Origin: Pseudomonas sp. P7548
GTDB lineage: Bacteria > Pseudomonadota > Gammaproteobacteria > Pseudomonadales > Pseudomonadaceae
NCBI RefSeq assembly: GCF_013386585.1
Contig: NZ_JACARO010000008.1
Span: forward strand, 111,200 to 175,199
DNA length: 64,000 bases
Direction: 5' to 3'
Under the pieces are notes generated by a model, which had not been told where the DNA came from, did not search any database, and saw only the letters and a list, made by a program, of their open reading frames with translations. Positions 53,653 to 63,034 of the stretch are shown piece after piece (position 1 is the stretch's first letter; every line of letters starts with the position of its first letter). The position numbers and the translations under genes are program-made.

Positions 53653-53744
53653 CCTGTGGGAGCTGGCTTGTCGGATCGCCGCATCGCTGCGAAGGCGGCG
53701 GTGAATGAAACACCGTCATCGCGGGCAAGCCCGGCTCCCACAGA
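53653..53744. repeat. REP-type inverted repeat pair
   Basis: Arms CTGTGGGAGCTGGCTTGTCG (53654-53673) and GCGGGCAAGCCCGGCTCCCACAG (53721-53743), imperfect, around about 48 bp, between the acidic protein gene and the rimI end. Confidence 0.88.
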
Positions 53745-53772
53745 GGCCGGTGTCCACATTGGAAATGTGTGG

Positions 53773-54225
53773 TTAATCGACCAGGGTGCAGGCCATGACA
53801 ACCGCGTCTTCACGGCCGCCCACGGCGGGGTAGTAATCCCGGCGGCGGCCGATTTCGTTGAAACCGTAGCGCTCGTACAGGCGGAAAGCGCCAGTATTGC
53901 TGTCGCGCACTTCCAGGAAGCACTCCCGGGCACTGGCGGCATAGGCACGCGACATCAGGTGTTCCAGCAACGCCAGGCCAAGGCCACGGCCCTGGTTTTC
54001 GGGTTTGACGGTGATGTTCAGCAAATGTGCTTCGTCGAGGATGATCTGCACCACGCCGTGGCCCACCTGCTGCTCGCCTTCGAACATCAGCCAGATCTGG
54101 TATTTGCCCAGCCCATCGAGAAAGATCCCACGGGTCCAGGGGTGACTGAAGGCCGCGTATTCGATTTTCAGCACCGCGTCGAGGTCAGCCTCGGTCATCG
54201 GGCGAAAGGATAAAGCCTCACTCAT
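53773..54225 (-). CDS. rimI: Ribosomal protein S18 alanine N-acetyltransferase
   Basis: A 150-residue GNAT acetyltransferase that acetylates the N terminus of S18. Visible marks are EYAAFSHPWTRGIFLDG (about 23-39), the acetyl-CoA loop VKPENQGRGLGLALLEHLMS (about 77-96) and FLEVRDSNTGAFRLYERYGF (about 106-125), all typical of RimI. It overlaps the upstream holD-like gene by 8 bases, the same pairing as holD-rimI in E. coli. Confidence 0.94.
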   Translation of the reverse strand: MSEALSFRPMTEADLDAVLKIEYAAFSHPWTRGIFLDGLGKYQIWLMFEGEQQVGHGVVQIILDEAHLLNITVKPENQGRGLGLALLEHLMSRAYAASARECFLEVRDSNTGAFRLYERYGFNEIGRRRDYYPAVGGREDAVVMACTLVD

Positions 54226-55003
54226 CGGTTGTTTTCCAGCGCGCCATCAGCCGGCGCATGGCTTGCCAGACATCAGCCTTACGCTGTGGCTCTTCCATTA
54301 ATAGTTCCAGGCCCGGCAGGGCCCATACCGAGCCCAGGCCTTCGACCTGCAGCTCGCGATACCAGGACTCGGCGTTGGCCTCGCCGGCAAAGCGCACGGC
54401 AGGCAGGCCGATCAGCCACAGGCACACGCAGGGTTCGTCCTCCAGGCGTGCCGACACAAAACCTTGCACAAAATCCCGTGCTGCCTCGGGGCCCTGGTCC
54501 ATGTTGCCGCGTACCAGAAGCGGCCAGCGCACCGGGTCACCGACGATTTGCGGGCTGTCGGGCAGGCCGGCGGCGCGCAGCATGTCCTTGAGCAGCATGT
54601 AGGCCGGGTCGCGGGTCTGGAAGCGTTCACCGGTGGGCAGTTCCACCAGCAGCAGGCAGCGCCCGGCGCGCAGCAATTGCAGGGCAAAACGCGGCGGCGG
54701 CACGACAGGAGCCTTGACCACCGGGGCCGCCTCCTCGGCCACCACGGTCGCCTTGGCCGCCGTCGAAGGGCGTGGCACTTCGATCTTGGCGCGTTCCGCC
54801 ACCGGACGTACGGGCGCAGGCGGCTTGGCCACCGCGACCGGCGCCGCCGCCTCCTCGCCCGACGCCTCGAGCGCCTCATAGGGCTCAAGCGCTTCCAGCA
54901 GCTCGGGCCGCGACGGCGCGGCAAACGGCAATTCGGTGCGGGGCAGCCAGTTGACCACCTGCATGGCGGTCAAGTAAGCGCGACGTCGGGACTCGATAAG
55001 CAC
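54218..55003 (-). CDS. holD: Probable DNA polymerase III psi subunit
   Basis: A 261-residue protein with a short N-terminal segment (RRRAYLTAMQVVNWLPRTEL, about 6-25), a long Ala/Pro/Val/Glu linker (about 35-100) and a C-terminal alpha/beta domain (about 105-255, FALQLLRAGRCLLLVELPTG). It is often mislabelled TonB because of the Pro/Ala linker. Position directly before rimI, as holD in E. coli, and recollection that the cryptic psi subunit of P. aeruginosa was found at the equivalent gene, support psi, which connects the clamp loader with chi and SSB. The N-terminal segment would be the clamp-loader contact. Confidence 0.7.
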   Translation of the reverse strand: MLIESRRRAYLTAMQVVNWLPRTELPFAAPSRPELLEALEPYEALEASGEEAAAPVAVAKPPAPVRPVAERAKIEVPRPSTAAKATVVAEEAAPVVKAPVVPPPRFALQLLRAGRCLLLVELPTGERFQTRDPAYMLLKDMLRAAGLPDSPQIVGDPVRWPLLVRGNMDQGPEAARDFVQGFVSARLEDEPCVCLWLIGLPAVRFAGEANAESWYRELQVEGLGSVWALPGLELLMEEPQRKADVWQAMRRLMARWKTTDE

Positions 55004-55150
55004 AGCTCGGCCACTTGTGGATAACTAAAGAGCGGGGATTCTACCGCTGTTCGGCAACAATCGCCCACTGCGCACTGACCGGCTGTGGATAAATCCCCCG
55101 CCCGATGCAGTACAATCGCGACTTTTCATCGCCAACCAGCGGCCTTTCCC

Positions 55151-56428
55151 ATGATCGAACCCAAGCGCGTCCTGCGCGCCCTCGCCGAACACTGGGCCTT
55201 ACTTGAGCCACTGTGCGAACACTTCGACCAAGGCACCTTGAGCCTGGGCGAACTGCGCGCACAATTGGCCGCCCAACAACTGGACAGCACGCCACAGGAC
55301 ATAACCAGCCTGCTGGACGTGTGGATTCGCCTGGATATCCTGGTGCCTGTCGCCAAGAGCCCGAACCGTTTCGAGCTCAATGCGCAGATCCACGACTTCC
55401 TGGCCTATCTTCGCAAGGAGCACCGGCTTGGCCTGTGCCTGGAAATCGAAGCCTACCTGCGCCACCTTGAGCGCCTGGCCGGTTATATCCAGGACGCCTT
55501 CGACATCCGTGATGGCCACGACCTGGCCCGCCAGCTGCGCTTGCTCGACATGCGCGTGCGGGACGTGCTGAAAAAACTCGCCAACGACGAACAGGCCCTC
55601 GCCGCCGTGGCCGACCGGGCCAAGACCAGCGACCGGCAGATCCCGTTGCGCCAGCGTTACGCCGAGGTCCTGGCGACCTGGGACGAATACGTCGAACCAA
55701 TGATCCAGCTGGTGAACGCCGACGGTGCCTTCGAGCAGGGCGTGCGCAAGGTGGAGAACGTGTTGCTGCGCCTGCTGACTGAGCAACAGCGCCTAGGCCA
55801 TCTGGTGGACGACGACATGCTGCTGCGCACCCACGCGCGCATTCTCGAAATGCAGACCAGCGCCCAGCTGACCTTGCGCCATGCGCGGGAACTGCTGCTG
55901 CCCCTGCGTGAAGAGGCACGCCGCCACAACGCCGTGACCCGTGGCGCGGCGCTGGCCCTGTCGGCCATCCGCCGCAAAGGCCTGGACGCGGTGCCTCAGG
56001 CGGCCATGCCGATGTTCACCCGCCCGCAAAGCACCTTTCTGGGCAGCGCGAGCCAGGTGGAGGCTTATGTGTACGCGCTGGCGAACTTCGAACCGAAACC
56101 GGCAAAGTTTCCAAAAGCGCACAAGTCCTACAAAGGCGACGCCCAGCGCGCACCGCGCACGGTCAAGGAAATGCTCGAGCGCTGCGAAGAGGCACTGCCG
56201 ATGCCGGACCTGATGACCTGGCTGCTGGAGCAGGAACCGAACGGCGCCACTGACGAATTGCTGTACTGGTTCTCGCGCCTGTCCCGCGAAAAACGCTTCA
56301 AGCGCGAACGCCTGGAACGCCGCGATTACCACACACACGAGCACCAGGTCAGCCTGCGCTCCTTCGCCCTGCTCCCGGCCGCTGTTGAAGCGACCGAGAA
56401 TTCCGCGAGCACACCTCATGCATCTTGA
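55151..56428 (+). CDS. mksF: MksF, kleisin subunit of the MksBEF condensin
   Basis: A 425-residue MukF-like kleisin, first gene of a three-gene operon. ATG 55151 starts MIEPKRVLRALAEHW, the N-terminal winged helix; helical and coiled regions dominate the middle (about 110-330) and a C-terminal wing (about 340-425) should bind the SMC head. Named by comparison with P. aeruginosa MksF, where MksBEF acts in chromosome organisation beside SMC-ScpAB. The stop overlaps the mksE start region (mksE ATG at 56418). Confidence 0.9.
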   Translation: MIEPKRVLRALAEHWALLEPLCEHFDQGTLSLGELRAQLAAQQLDSTPQDITSLLDVWIRLDILVPVAKSPNRFELNAQIHDFLAYLRKEHRLGLCLEIEAYLRHLERLAGYIQDAFDIRDGHDLARQLRLLDMRVRDVLKKLANDEQALAAVADRAKTSDRQIPLRQRYAEVLATWDEYVEPMIQLVNADGAFEQGVRKVENVLLRLLTEQQRLGHLVDDDMLLRTHARILEMQTSAQLTLRHARELLLPLREEARRHNAVTRGAALALSAIRRKGLDAVPQAAMPMFTRPQSTFLGSASQVEAYVYALANFEPKPAKFPKAHKSYKGDAQRAPRTVKEMLERCEEALPMPDLMTWLLEQEPNGATDELLYWFSRLSREKRFKRERLERRDYHTHEHQVSLRSFALLPAAVEATENSASTPHAS

Positions 56429-57125
56429 TCTTTCCGAACTGTCCCAGCTGGCGCCGATCTTTCGCGAGCTGTTCAAGGGTTACCACGTCAGCCGCCGCGA
56501 CCCGGAGCTGTACGCGCAACTGTCGAACTTCCAAGACCAGTACCGCACGCTGTTCAAGGCCCTGGGCTTTGAGCTGGTGTGCGACACGCGCGGCTTCTAC
56601 TATTTCGTGCCGGACACTGCCGTGGCCGCCGCACAGGTGAACAAGACCGCGCAACGCCTGGCGCTGTTCACCTTCATCATCGTCGAGCACCTGGCCGACC
56701 AGGGCCGCGACCCGATTGCCGTGCTCGACGGTGGCAGTCTGGGCCGCGATGAGTTGCCGTCGTTGCTGGAGAAGTACCGCGACCTGTTTATCCAGGCCGA
56801 AGTGCAGACCCAGGAAGAACTCGAAGAAAAGATCATGCGCCGCATGACCCAATTGGGCTTTGCCAGCGAAGACAACGGCGTGTACCGCTTCCTGCCGCCG
56901 ATGCACCGCTTCCTCGACGTGTGTCTGTCGGTGCAGCAGGACCGCGACCTCGCGGCCAGCGTCCACAGCGTGTTGCCGTTGCCGGCACCGGTGATCATCG
57001 ATGAAGACAGCGATGAAAAACTGCTGAAAACCGATGACCCGCTGGACCTGAGCGACTTTGCAGACGAGAGCGAAGAAGACGCCCTGGCCCGTGCCATTGC
57101 TGAAGAACAGGAGACCGACGCATGA
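56418..57125 (+). CDS. mksE: MksE, accessory subunit of the MksBEF condensin
   Basis: A MukE-like tandem winged-helix protein. The frame is open from 56385; ATG 56418 (MHLDLSELSQLAPIF) overlaps the mksF end by 11 bases and gives 235 residues, the better start for a coupled operon. Marks are FRELFKGYHVSRRDPELYAQ (about 14-33) and EEKIMRRMTQLGFASEDNGV (about 136-155). The C terminus is highly acidic (DESEEDALARAIAEEQE). Its TGA overlaps the mksB ATG by 4 bases. Confidence 0.9.
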   Translation: MHLDLSELSQLAPIFRELFKGYHVSRRDPELYAQLSNFQDQYRTLFKALGFELVCDTRGFYYFVPDTAVAAAQVNKTAQRLALFTFIIVEHLADQGRDPIAVLDGGSLGRDELPSLLEKYRDLFIQAEVQTQEELEEKIMRRMTQLGFASEDNGVYRFLPPMHRFLDVCLSVQQDRDLAASVHSVLPLPAPVIIDEDSDEKLLKTDDPLDLSDFADESEEDALARAIAEEQETDA

Positions 57126-59962
57126 GTAAGGAACGCTACGGCATCCGCCGCTTCGCCCTATTGAACACCGCCGGTTACAGCCTGGGCCTGTTCCCGCTGG
57201 AAGAACCGTTGTCGGTGTATGGCGCGAACAACCTGGGTAAATCCGCGTCGATCAACGCCTTGCAGTTCCCGATTTTGGCACGCATGTCGGACATGAGTTT
57301 CGGCAAGTACACCCTGGAACAATCGCGCCGGTTCTACTTTGCCAGCGACACCAGCTACATCCTTGTGGAAGTGTCCCTGCCCCACGGCCCGCACGTGATC
57401 GGTGTGGTCGGTCGCGGCCCGGGCGGCGGTTTCGGTCACCAGTTCTTTGCCTATGCCGGCAAGTTGGATCTGGCGCACTACCAGAAGAACGACACCTGCC
57501 TGCGCCAGAAGGAGCTGTTCACCAACCTTGAGCGCGAAGGTCTGAAAGCCTACGAACTCAAGCCCGATGAACTGCGCCGGTTGCTGGTGGGTGGCCACAC
57601 GTCGATCCCACTGGACCTGACGTTGATTCCGCTGCGCTCCACCAGCGAGCAGAGCCTGAAGACCTTCCGCGCACTGTTTATCAACCTGCTGCACATGCGC
57701 GAAATCACCGCGGCCAAGCTCAAGCAGTTGTTCCTCGATGCGTTCGAACACAGCCTGCGTTCCGGCAGCGTGGACTACATCGCCGCGTGCGAAGAAGCCT
57801 TCCGTGATGTGCGACGCATGGAGCAGGACTACAACTCGCTGGTGGCCGCCGGGCCGCTGGTGGAAGCGCTGTCCAATGGGGTGAAACAGCGCGATGTTCT
57901 GCGCGGCAAACTGCATCGCCTGTCGCCGTTGCTGGATTCGTTGCTGGGCACTTGGTCGGACTACGCCAGTGCGCGCAAGGAAGAGCTGACCATCCAGGCC
58001 GAGCACTACCGTAACGAGCAGGACGCGCTGCAGAATGACCAGCGCGGCGGCACCCAGGAGCTGATGCGCCTGGAGCGGGAGATCAGTGGCATCCAGCGTT
58101 GGCTGGGCGAGCTGTCGGTGCTCAAGCATCGCTTTGCACTGGTCGATGACGTGAAGGTGCTGGAGCAGCAGTTGCTGGCGGCCAAGGATGCTCACGATGA
58201 ACTGGCGGGCGCGTTGGCGCAGTCGCGGCAGTTCAGCGCCGAGGACTTGGACGAACGCTTGCGCGATCTGGAGAAGCGCCTGAAGTCGGTCAAGCAGCAG
58301 CTCGATCACGCGGACAACAACAGCTACGCCAAGCTGCGCGAAGAATTCTCACAGCAGGACGTCGAGCGTCTGATGCGCCTGTTCAACAGTTCGTTGTTCA
58401 GCCTGCCGTTGGGCGAGCATGGCATCACGCTGGACGAGGACGGCCTTTGGGTCAAATCCCTGGAGCAGATCCTCGATGGCTTCAAGGGTGAACGTTTTGA
58501 AGTGCCGGGGCTGTCCATCGACATCTCGCACATCGAGCCACCGGCATTGCAGGCCCTGGCGGACCGCGCAGCGTTGCGTGACCAGAAGGAGCGCCTGGAA
58601 AAAGAACTCAAGCAGCTCAAGACCCAGCAGGCGGTAGCCGCTGACCGCGCAGCGAGCAAGACCCAGACCGAAGCGTTGTACCAGCAGGTGCTGGATGCGC
58701 AGAAAGCGTTGGAAGACTTCCGCCGCGCACAAACCCTGAGCGCAGAGGAAGGCGAGAAACTCGAAAACCTGGCGCAGATGGAAGCGGCCCAGGATGAGTT
58801 GAAACGCTCCAGTGATGCGTTTACCGAGCGCGTCCAGCAACTGTCGGCCAAGCTGCAACTGGTGGGCCGCCAGATTGGCGATATGGAAGCCAAGCAGCGC
58901 ACCCTGGATGACGCCTTGCGTCGTCGTCAGCTGCTACCGGCTGACTTGCCGTTTGGTACACCGTTCATGGACCCAGTCGACGACTCCATGGACAACCTGC
59001 TGCCGCTGCTCAATGACTATCAGGACAGCTGGCAAGGCTTGCTGCGCGCTGATGGCCAGATCGAAGCGCTGTATGCGCAAGTGCGCCTCAAGGGCGTGGC
59101 CAAGTTCGACAGTGAGGACGACGTTGAGCGTCGCCTGCAACTGCTGATCAACGCCTATGCGCACCGTACCGACGAAGCCCTGACCCTGGGCAAGGCACGC
59201 CGGGCGGCGGTCACCGATATCGCGCGGACCCTGCGCAATATCCGCAGCGACTACGACAGCCTTGAGCACCAACTGGCGTTGTTCAACCGCGAGATCAACA
59301 AGCGTCAGGTGTCCAACCTGCAGAGCTTCCGCATCGTGCTGGCGCCGAACAAGGAAGCCCTCAAGCACATCGACCAGATCATCCACAGTGCCGGCCAGTA
59401 TGAGGAAGGCGAAACGCTGTCGGTGTTCGACCTCAGCCAGAGCGCCGAGCAGGACAACAAGAACGAAGAGGCCAAGGAATACCTGGCTCGCCTGGTGGCC
59501 GCCAACCATAACCAGTTGGGCCTCAAGGACTTGTTCGAACTGGCGTTCGAGATCACCAAGGTGCACGGCCAGCCGGTGATTCATACCGACATCGACGGTG
59601 CGGCGTCCAACGGCACCACCATGACCATCAAGGCGCTGACCAACATGTACTTGTTGCTGCACTTGATGGACCGCGACCAGGCGGGGCGCGTGCGCCTGCC
59701 GTACTACCTCGATGAAGCGGCGGACATCGACGAGAAGAACCAGGCGGCGTTGCTGGAAACCAGCCTGCAGTTGGGCTTTGTGCCGATCCTGGCGAGTGTG
59801 AAGCCGCAGGTGTCGGCGCAGGTGGCGATCGACTTGGAGGGCGGTAGCGGGCCGAACGGGATCTATATCGATGAGGCGGATTGGAAGTACATCCGTCGTC
59901 ATGATGTGGTGAAGGCGACGGTGAATGTGCAGGCGGATGAGCCGGAGTTGGATGAGGTCTGA
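57122..59962 (+). CDS. mksB: MksB, SMC-like ATPase of the MksBEF condensin
   Basis: A 946-residue SMC/MukB-like ATPase. The N-terminal head has Walker A GANNLGKS (residues 34-41); a long coiled coil with a short hinge follows (about 240-800); the C-terminal head has the signature-like SNGTTMT (about 829-835) and Walker B YYLDEAADID with Asp864-Glu865. It forms DNA-loop-extruding complexes with MksF and MksE. No mksG (TOPRIM nuclease) follows, so this is the chromosomal MksBEF type and not an anti-plasmid Wadjet/MksBEFG operon. A terminator comes right after. Confidence 0.93.
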   Translation: MSKERYGIRRFALLNTAGYSLGLFPLEEPLSVYGANNLGKSASINALQFPILARMSDMSFGKYTLEQSRRFYFASDTSYILVEVSLPHGPHVIGVVGRGPGGGFGHQFFAYAGKLDLAHYQKNDTCLRQKELFTNLEREGLKAYELKPDELRRLLVGGHTSIPLDLTLIPLRSTSEQSLKTFRALFINLLHMREITAAKLKQLFLDAFEHSLRSGSVDYIAACEEAFRDVRRMEQDYNSLVAAGPLVEALSNGVKQRDVLRGKLHRLSPLLDSLLGTWSDYASARKEELTIQAEHYRNEQDALQNDQRGGTQELMRLEREISGIQRWLGELSVLKHRFALVDDVKVLEQQLLAAKDAHDELAGALAQSRQFSAEDLDERLRDLEKRLKSVKQQLDHADNNSYAKLREEFSQQDVERLMRLFNSSLFSLPLGEHGITLDEDGLWVKSLEQILDGFKGERFEVPGLSIDISHIEPPALQALADRAALRDQKERLEKELKQLKTQQAVAADRAASKTQTEALYQQVLDAQKALEDFRRAQTLSAEEGEKLENLAQMEAAQDELKRSSDAFTERVQQLSAKLQLVGRQIGDMEAKQRTLDDALRRRQLLPADLPFGTPFMDPVDDSMDNLLPLLNDYQDSWQGLLRADGQIEALYAQVRLKGVAKFDSEDDVERRLQLLINAYAHRTDEALTLGKARRAAVTDIARTLRNIRSDYDSLEHQLALFNREINKRQVSNLQSFRIVLAPNKEALKHIDQIIHSAGQYEEGETLSVFDLSQSAEQDNKNEEAKEYLARLVAANHNQLGLKDLFELAFEITKVHGQPVIHTDIDGAASNGTTMTIKALTNMYLLLHLMDRDQAGRVRLPYYLDEAADIDEKNQAALLETSLQLGFVPILASVKPQVSAQVAIDLEGGSGPNGIYIDEADWKYIRRHDVVKATVNVQADEPELDEV

Positions 59963-59980
59963 TTTTTTCAGCTGAAATGC

Positions 59981-60018
59981 GAAAGGCCCCTGGATGAGAA
60001 TCCAGGGGCCTTTTTTAT
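59981..60018 (+). terminator. Rho-independent terminator of mksFEB
   Basis: Stem AAAGGCCCCTGGAT/ATCCAGGGGCCTTT with loop GAGA, then T residues. It begins 19 bp after the mksB stop. Confidence 0.94.
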
Positions 60019-60036
60019 TGCCTGTTCTGGCCTCTT

Positions 60037-60102
60037 CACGGGCAAGCCCGCTCCCACAGAGGTACGCATTCCAACTGTGGGAGCCGGGCTTGCCCGCGAT
60101 GA
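60037..60102. repeat. REP-type pair, opposite orientation
   Basis: CACGGGCAAGCCCGCTCCCA (60038-60057) and CTGTGGGAGCCGGGCTTGCC (60075-60094) are inverted copies with their GTGGGAG ends facing each other, the reverse of the arrangement in the other REP pairs of this window. Confidence 0.85.
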
Positions 60103-60114
60103 AGGCGACGCGGT

Positions 60115-62418
60115 TTATTTGCCGAGTGGGATCTTGGGCGCCCAGGTCAGCCACTCATCCTCGAACTTATCGAACAGCGGGAAAGTTTGCTGCGGCCGTG
60201 CAGCGTTGCCCATGCGCTCGCCGTCTGGTGTCGCAAAGGCAATGCCACCGGCCACCAGGGTTTCGAGGGACTCGGTGCGCACCGTTGCGCCTTTGAACAG
60301 GCCGAAGTCGAGGCCGAAACCGCTGGTGTTCCAGAAACGGCTGCCACTGCGTACCAGCGGTGCGTATTTGGGTTCGATAAGGATGTGGATCAGCACGCGG
60401 TCGGCCGTCTGGCCCAACTCGTAACCGGTGACTTTGCCGACGGTCACTTCACGGTAGGTGACGGGAACGCCTTCCTTCAACGAACCACGACGTGCCGCGC
60501 TGAGCGTCAGGCTCAGGCCTTCTTCCTGGTGCACGGCTTCCGGTGGTTGGGCCAGCGCCACGAAGCTTTTTTGCGGCCCGGCGTTTTTGACGGCGGGCTG
60601 CACTTCGATGTATTGGCCGGTGACCAACGTTTCCAGGTTCGAGGTTTTCATCAGGCCCAATTCAGGCTTGACCACCCAGAACTGGCTGCCCGTGCGTGCA
60701 ATGCGATCAGCCACTTGGGTAATGCGCGCGCTGAGCAGGACCGATTGCATGTCGGCACTCAGGTCGACATTCTCGATCTTGCCCACATCCAGCCCTTTGA
60801 AGCGGATCGGTGTGCCTGGGCGCAGGCCGTCGGCGCGATCAACCTTGATGGTCACTAGAGTGCCGTGTTGATTGGCCGCTTCGCGGTCGGCAAACAGACG
60901 GAAACGCGGAATGCGCTTTTTCAACGGCACGTTCGGCTCTGGGGTTTCAAAGGCGATACCACCAGCCATCAGGCTGGCCAGGGATTCACTTTTCACCTGA
61001 ATGCCGCCGGTGAGGCCACCGGTCAGGGTGACGCCGCTGGCGTTCCAGAAACGCGTCGAGCCGTTGACCAGGTTTTCGTATTCCTTCTCGATGTGGACGC
61101 CGATCACCAGTTGCTTGTTCTTGCGCGAGAACTGGTAGCTCTGCACCGAACCGACCTTGACCTGTTTGTAGAGGATCGGGCTGCCCACATCCAGGGAACC
61201 GAGGTTGTCGGTGAACAGCACCATGTGCAGGCCTGGCGAGCGCAGGTCCAACGGTGGCGCTTTGGCGCGGGCGACGAATTCGCGCTGGGGCGCGCTGCCT
61301 TTGTCGCCGGGGCGGATAGCGATGTAGTTACCTTTGACCAAGGCTTCCAGGCCGGTGATGCCGGCCAGGGAGATCGACGGTTTGACCACCCAGAACTGGG
61401 TGTCTTGTACCAGGTAGTCTTCTGCCAATGGGTCGAGCGTCAGCTCGGCGTTGGCGCTGGACAGGTCCGGGTCGATCTTCAGGGTTTTCAGGCTACCAAC
61501 CTGGATGCCTTTGTACATGACCGGTGTGCGCCCGGCTTGCAGGCCTTCGAAGTCGGTGAGCTTGACCTTGACCTTGATGCCCGCTGCGGCGGCGTCGAAG
61601 TCTTCATACAGGCGGAACGGCAGGCTTGGGTCGGTGGGCGGGCTGTCCTTGCGGTTTTCCGGTGTGGCGAAGGCGATGCCGCCGGCGACAATGCTGGACA
61701 GGGATTCGCTGCGCACTTTTACGCCGGAGAGGTTGGCGTCGATGCTGATGCCGCTGGCGTTCCAGAAACGGGTGTGTTTGCGCACCAGGCTGGCGTAGGT
61801 CGGCTCGATGTAGACCTTGATCTCGACGGTGCTCTGGTCTTCGGACAGCAGGTAGCTTTTGACCTGGCCAACCTGGATCTGCTTGTAGAACACCGGGCTG
61901 CCGCGGTTCAGGGAGCCGAGGCGGTCGGCCTTGATCGTCAGGTGCAGGCCGGGCTTGGCATCGGACAACGGCGGCTCTTCGGAGAGCGCCTTGAATTTGC
62001 GTGTGGGCTCACCATCGCCAGGGCTGGCGGCGATGTAGTTACCTGAGACCAGGGTTTCCAGGCCGGTGATACCGGCGAGGCTGACGCTCGGTTTGACCAG
62101 CCAGAAGCGAGTGTTGGTCTTGAGGTATTGTTCGACGTCCTTGTTCATCTCGATGGTGGCAATCACCCCGCGATTGTTGCCCTCGTCGTCCAGGGCCAAG
62201 GCCTTGACCTTGCCCACCGGCATGCCTTTGTAGACCACTTCGGTCTTGTTGACCTGGATGCCTTCGCCGCTTTCAAAGCGAACCTGGATTTCGATGCCCT
62301 GCTGGGTATAGGCACGCCATCCCAGCCAGCCGCCGATAATCAACGCAATCAGGGGCAGGACCCAAATGGCCGACCAGTTGGAGGCCGGGCGGGTTTTAGC
62401 TTTTGGCAAATCACTCAT
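60115..62418 (-). CDS. pqiB: Six-MCE-domain intermembrane lipid transport protein (PqiB/LetB family)
   Basis: A 767-residue protein anchored by one N-terminal helix (IWVLPLIALIIGGWLGWRAY, about 18-37) followed by six MCE repeats, each with a strand pattern ending K-x-x-x-VG-x-V: VVYKGMPVGKV, VFYKQIQVGQV, VMYKGIQVGSL, ILYKQVKVGSV, IRFKGLDVGKI and VTYREVTVGKV. PqiB of E. coli has three and LetB seven repeats; stacked rings form a tunnel through the periplasm for lipids. It is the last gene of an operon with two pqiA genes, its start overlapping the previous stop by 8 bases. Confidence 0.94.
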   Translation of the reverse strand: MSDLPKAKTRPASNWSAIWVLPLIALIIGGWLGWRAYTQQGIEIQVRFESGEGIQVNKTEVVYKGMPVGKVKALALDDEGNNRGVIATIEMNKDVEQYLKTNTRFWLVKPSVSLAGITGLETLVSGNYIAASPGDGEPTRKFKALSEEPPLSDAKPGLHLTIKADRLGSLNRGSPVFYKQIQVGQVKSYLLSEDQSTVEIKVYIEPTYASLVRKHTRFWNASGISIDANLSGVKVRSESLSSIVAGGIAFATPENRKDSPPTDPSLPFRLYEDFDAAAAGIKVKVKLTDFEGLQAGRTPVMYKGIQVGSLKTLKIDPDLSSANAELTLDPLAEDYLVQDTQFWVVKPSISLAGITGLEALVKGNYIAIRPGDKGSAPQREFVARAKAPPLDLRSPGLHMVLFTDNLGSLDVGSPILYKQVKVGSVQSYQFSRKNKQLVIGVHIEKEYENLVNGSTRFWNASGVTLTGGLTGGIQVKSESLASLMAGGIAFETPEPNVPLKKRIPRFRLFADREAANQHGTLVTIKVDRADGLRPGTPIRFKGLDVGKIENVDLSADMQSVLLSARITQVADRIARTGSQFWVVKPELGLMKTSNLETLVTGQYIEVQPAVKNAGPQKSFVALAQPPEAVHQEEGLSLTLSAARRGSLKEGVPVTYREVTVGKVTGYELGQTADRVLIHILIEPKYAPLVRSGSRFWNTSGFGLDFGLFKGATVRTESLETLVAGGIAFATPDGERMGNAARPQQTFPLFDKFEDEWLTWAPKIPLGK

Positions 62419-63034
62419 GGTCGTCGTCCGACTCCGTGTTATCCCAAATCAGTCGGGGATCAAAAGTTACTGCGGCAAGCATCGTCAAGATCACCACACT
62501 GGCGAACGCGGCAGCGCCGAGGTTGGCCTCGACACTGGCAAGTCGCCCAAAGTTTACAACCGCCACCAGGATGGCGATCACGAAGATATCCAGCATGGAC
62601 CAGCGGCCTATGAACTCGATAAAACGGTACATCACAATACGTTGTTGCGCAGACAGCGGTTGATGGCGCTGCACCGAGAACAGTAGCAGACCGATGCCCA
62701 CCAGCTTGAACGTCGGCACCAGGATGCTGGCGATAAACACCACGGCAGCGATGGGGAACATGCCATGCTGCATCAACTGGATCACCCCGGCCATGATCGT
62801 ACTGGGGTCACCCTGACCGAGCGAGTTGATGGTCATGATCGGTAACAGGTTGGCAGGAATGTACAAGATGGCCGCGGTAATCAGCAGCGCCCAGGTACGA
62901 GTGAGACTGTTGGGACGGCGGGCATGGATCAACGCACCGCAGCGGGTGCAGATCTGCTCATCGCTGTCGGGGTCCTGTTTGTTCAACTCGTGGCATTCGG
63001 TACAAATCAGAATGCCTGCATCAATCGCCCGCAT
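62411..63034 (-). CDS. PqiA-domain membrane protein, second copy
   Basis: A 207-residue inner-membrane protein: zinc-ribbon-like N terminus CTECHELNKQDPDSDEQICT then RCGAL (four Cys, about 12-34), and about four helices (from residue 47). It corresponds to one half of E. coli PqiA/LetA, which has two such domains in one chain. It overlaps both neighbours by 8 and 14 bases, so all three genes are translated together and presumably form one lipid-transfer complex. Confidence 0.92.
   Translation of the reverse strand: MRAIDAGILICTECHELNKQDPDSDEQICTRCGALIHARRPNSLTRTWALLITAAILYIPANLLPIMTINSLGQGDPSTIMAGVIQLMQHGMFPIAAVVFIASILVPTFKLVGIGLLLFSVQRHQPLSAQQRIVMYRFIEFIGRWSMLDIFVIAILVAVVNFGRLASVEANLGAAAFASVVILTMLAAVTFDPRLIWDNTESDDDHE

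Noticed and set aside
54218..55003. TonB-like energy transducer
   Set aside because: The Pro/Ala-rich linker gives that impression, but there is no N-terminal membrane anchor and no TonB C-terminal domain; the rimI neighbour favours HolD.
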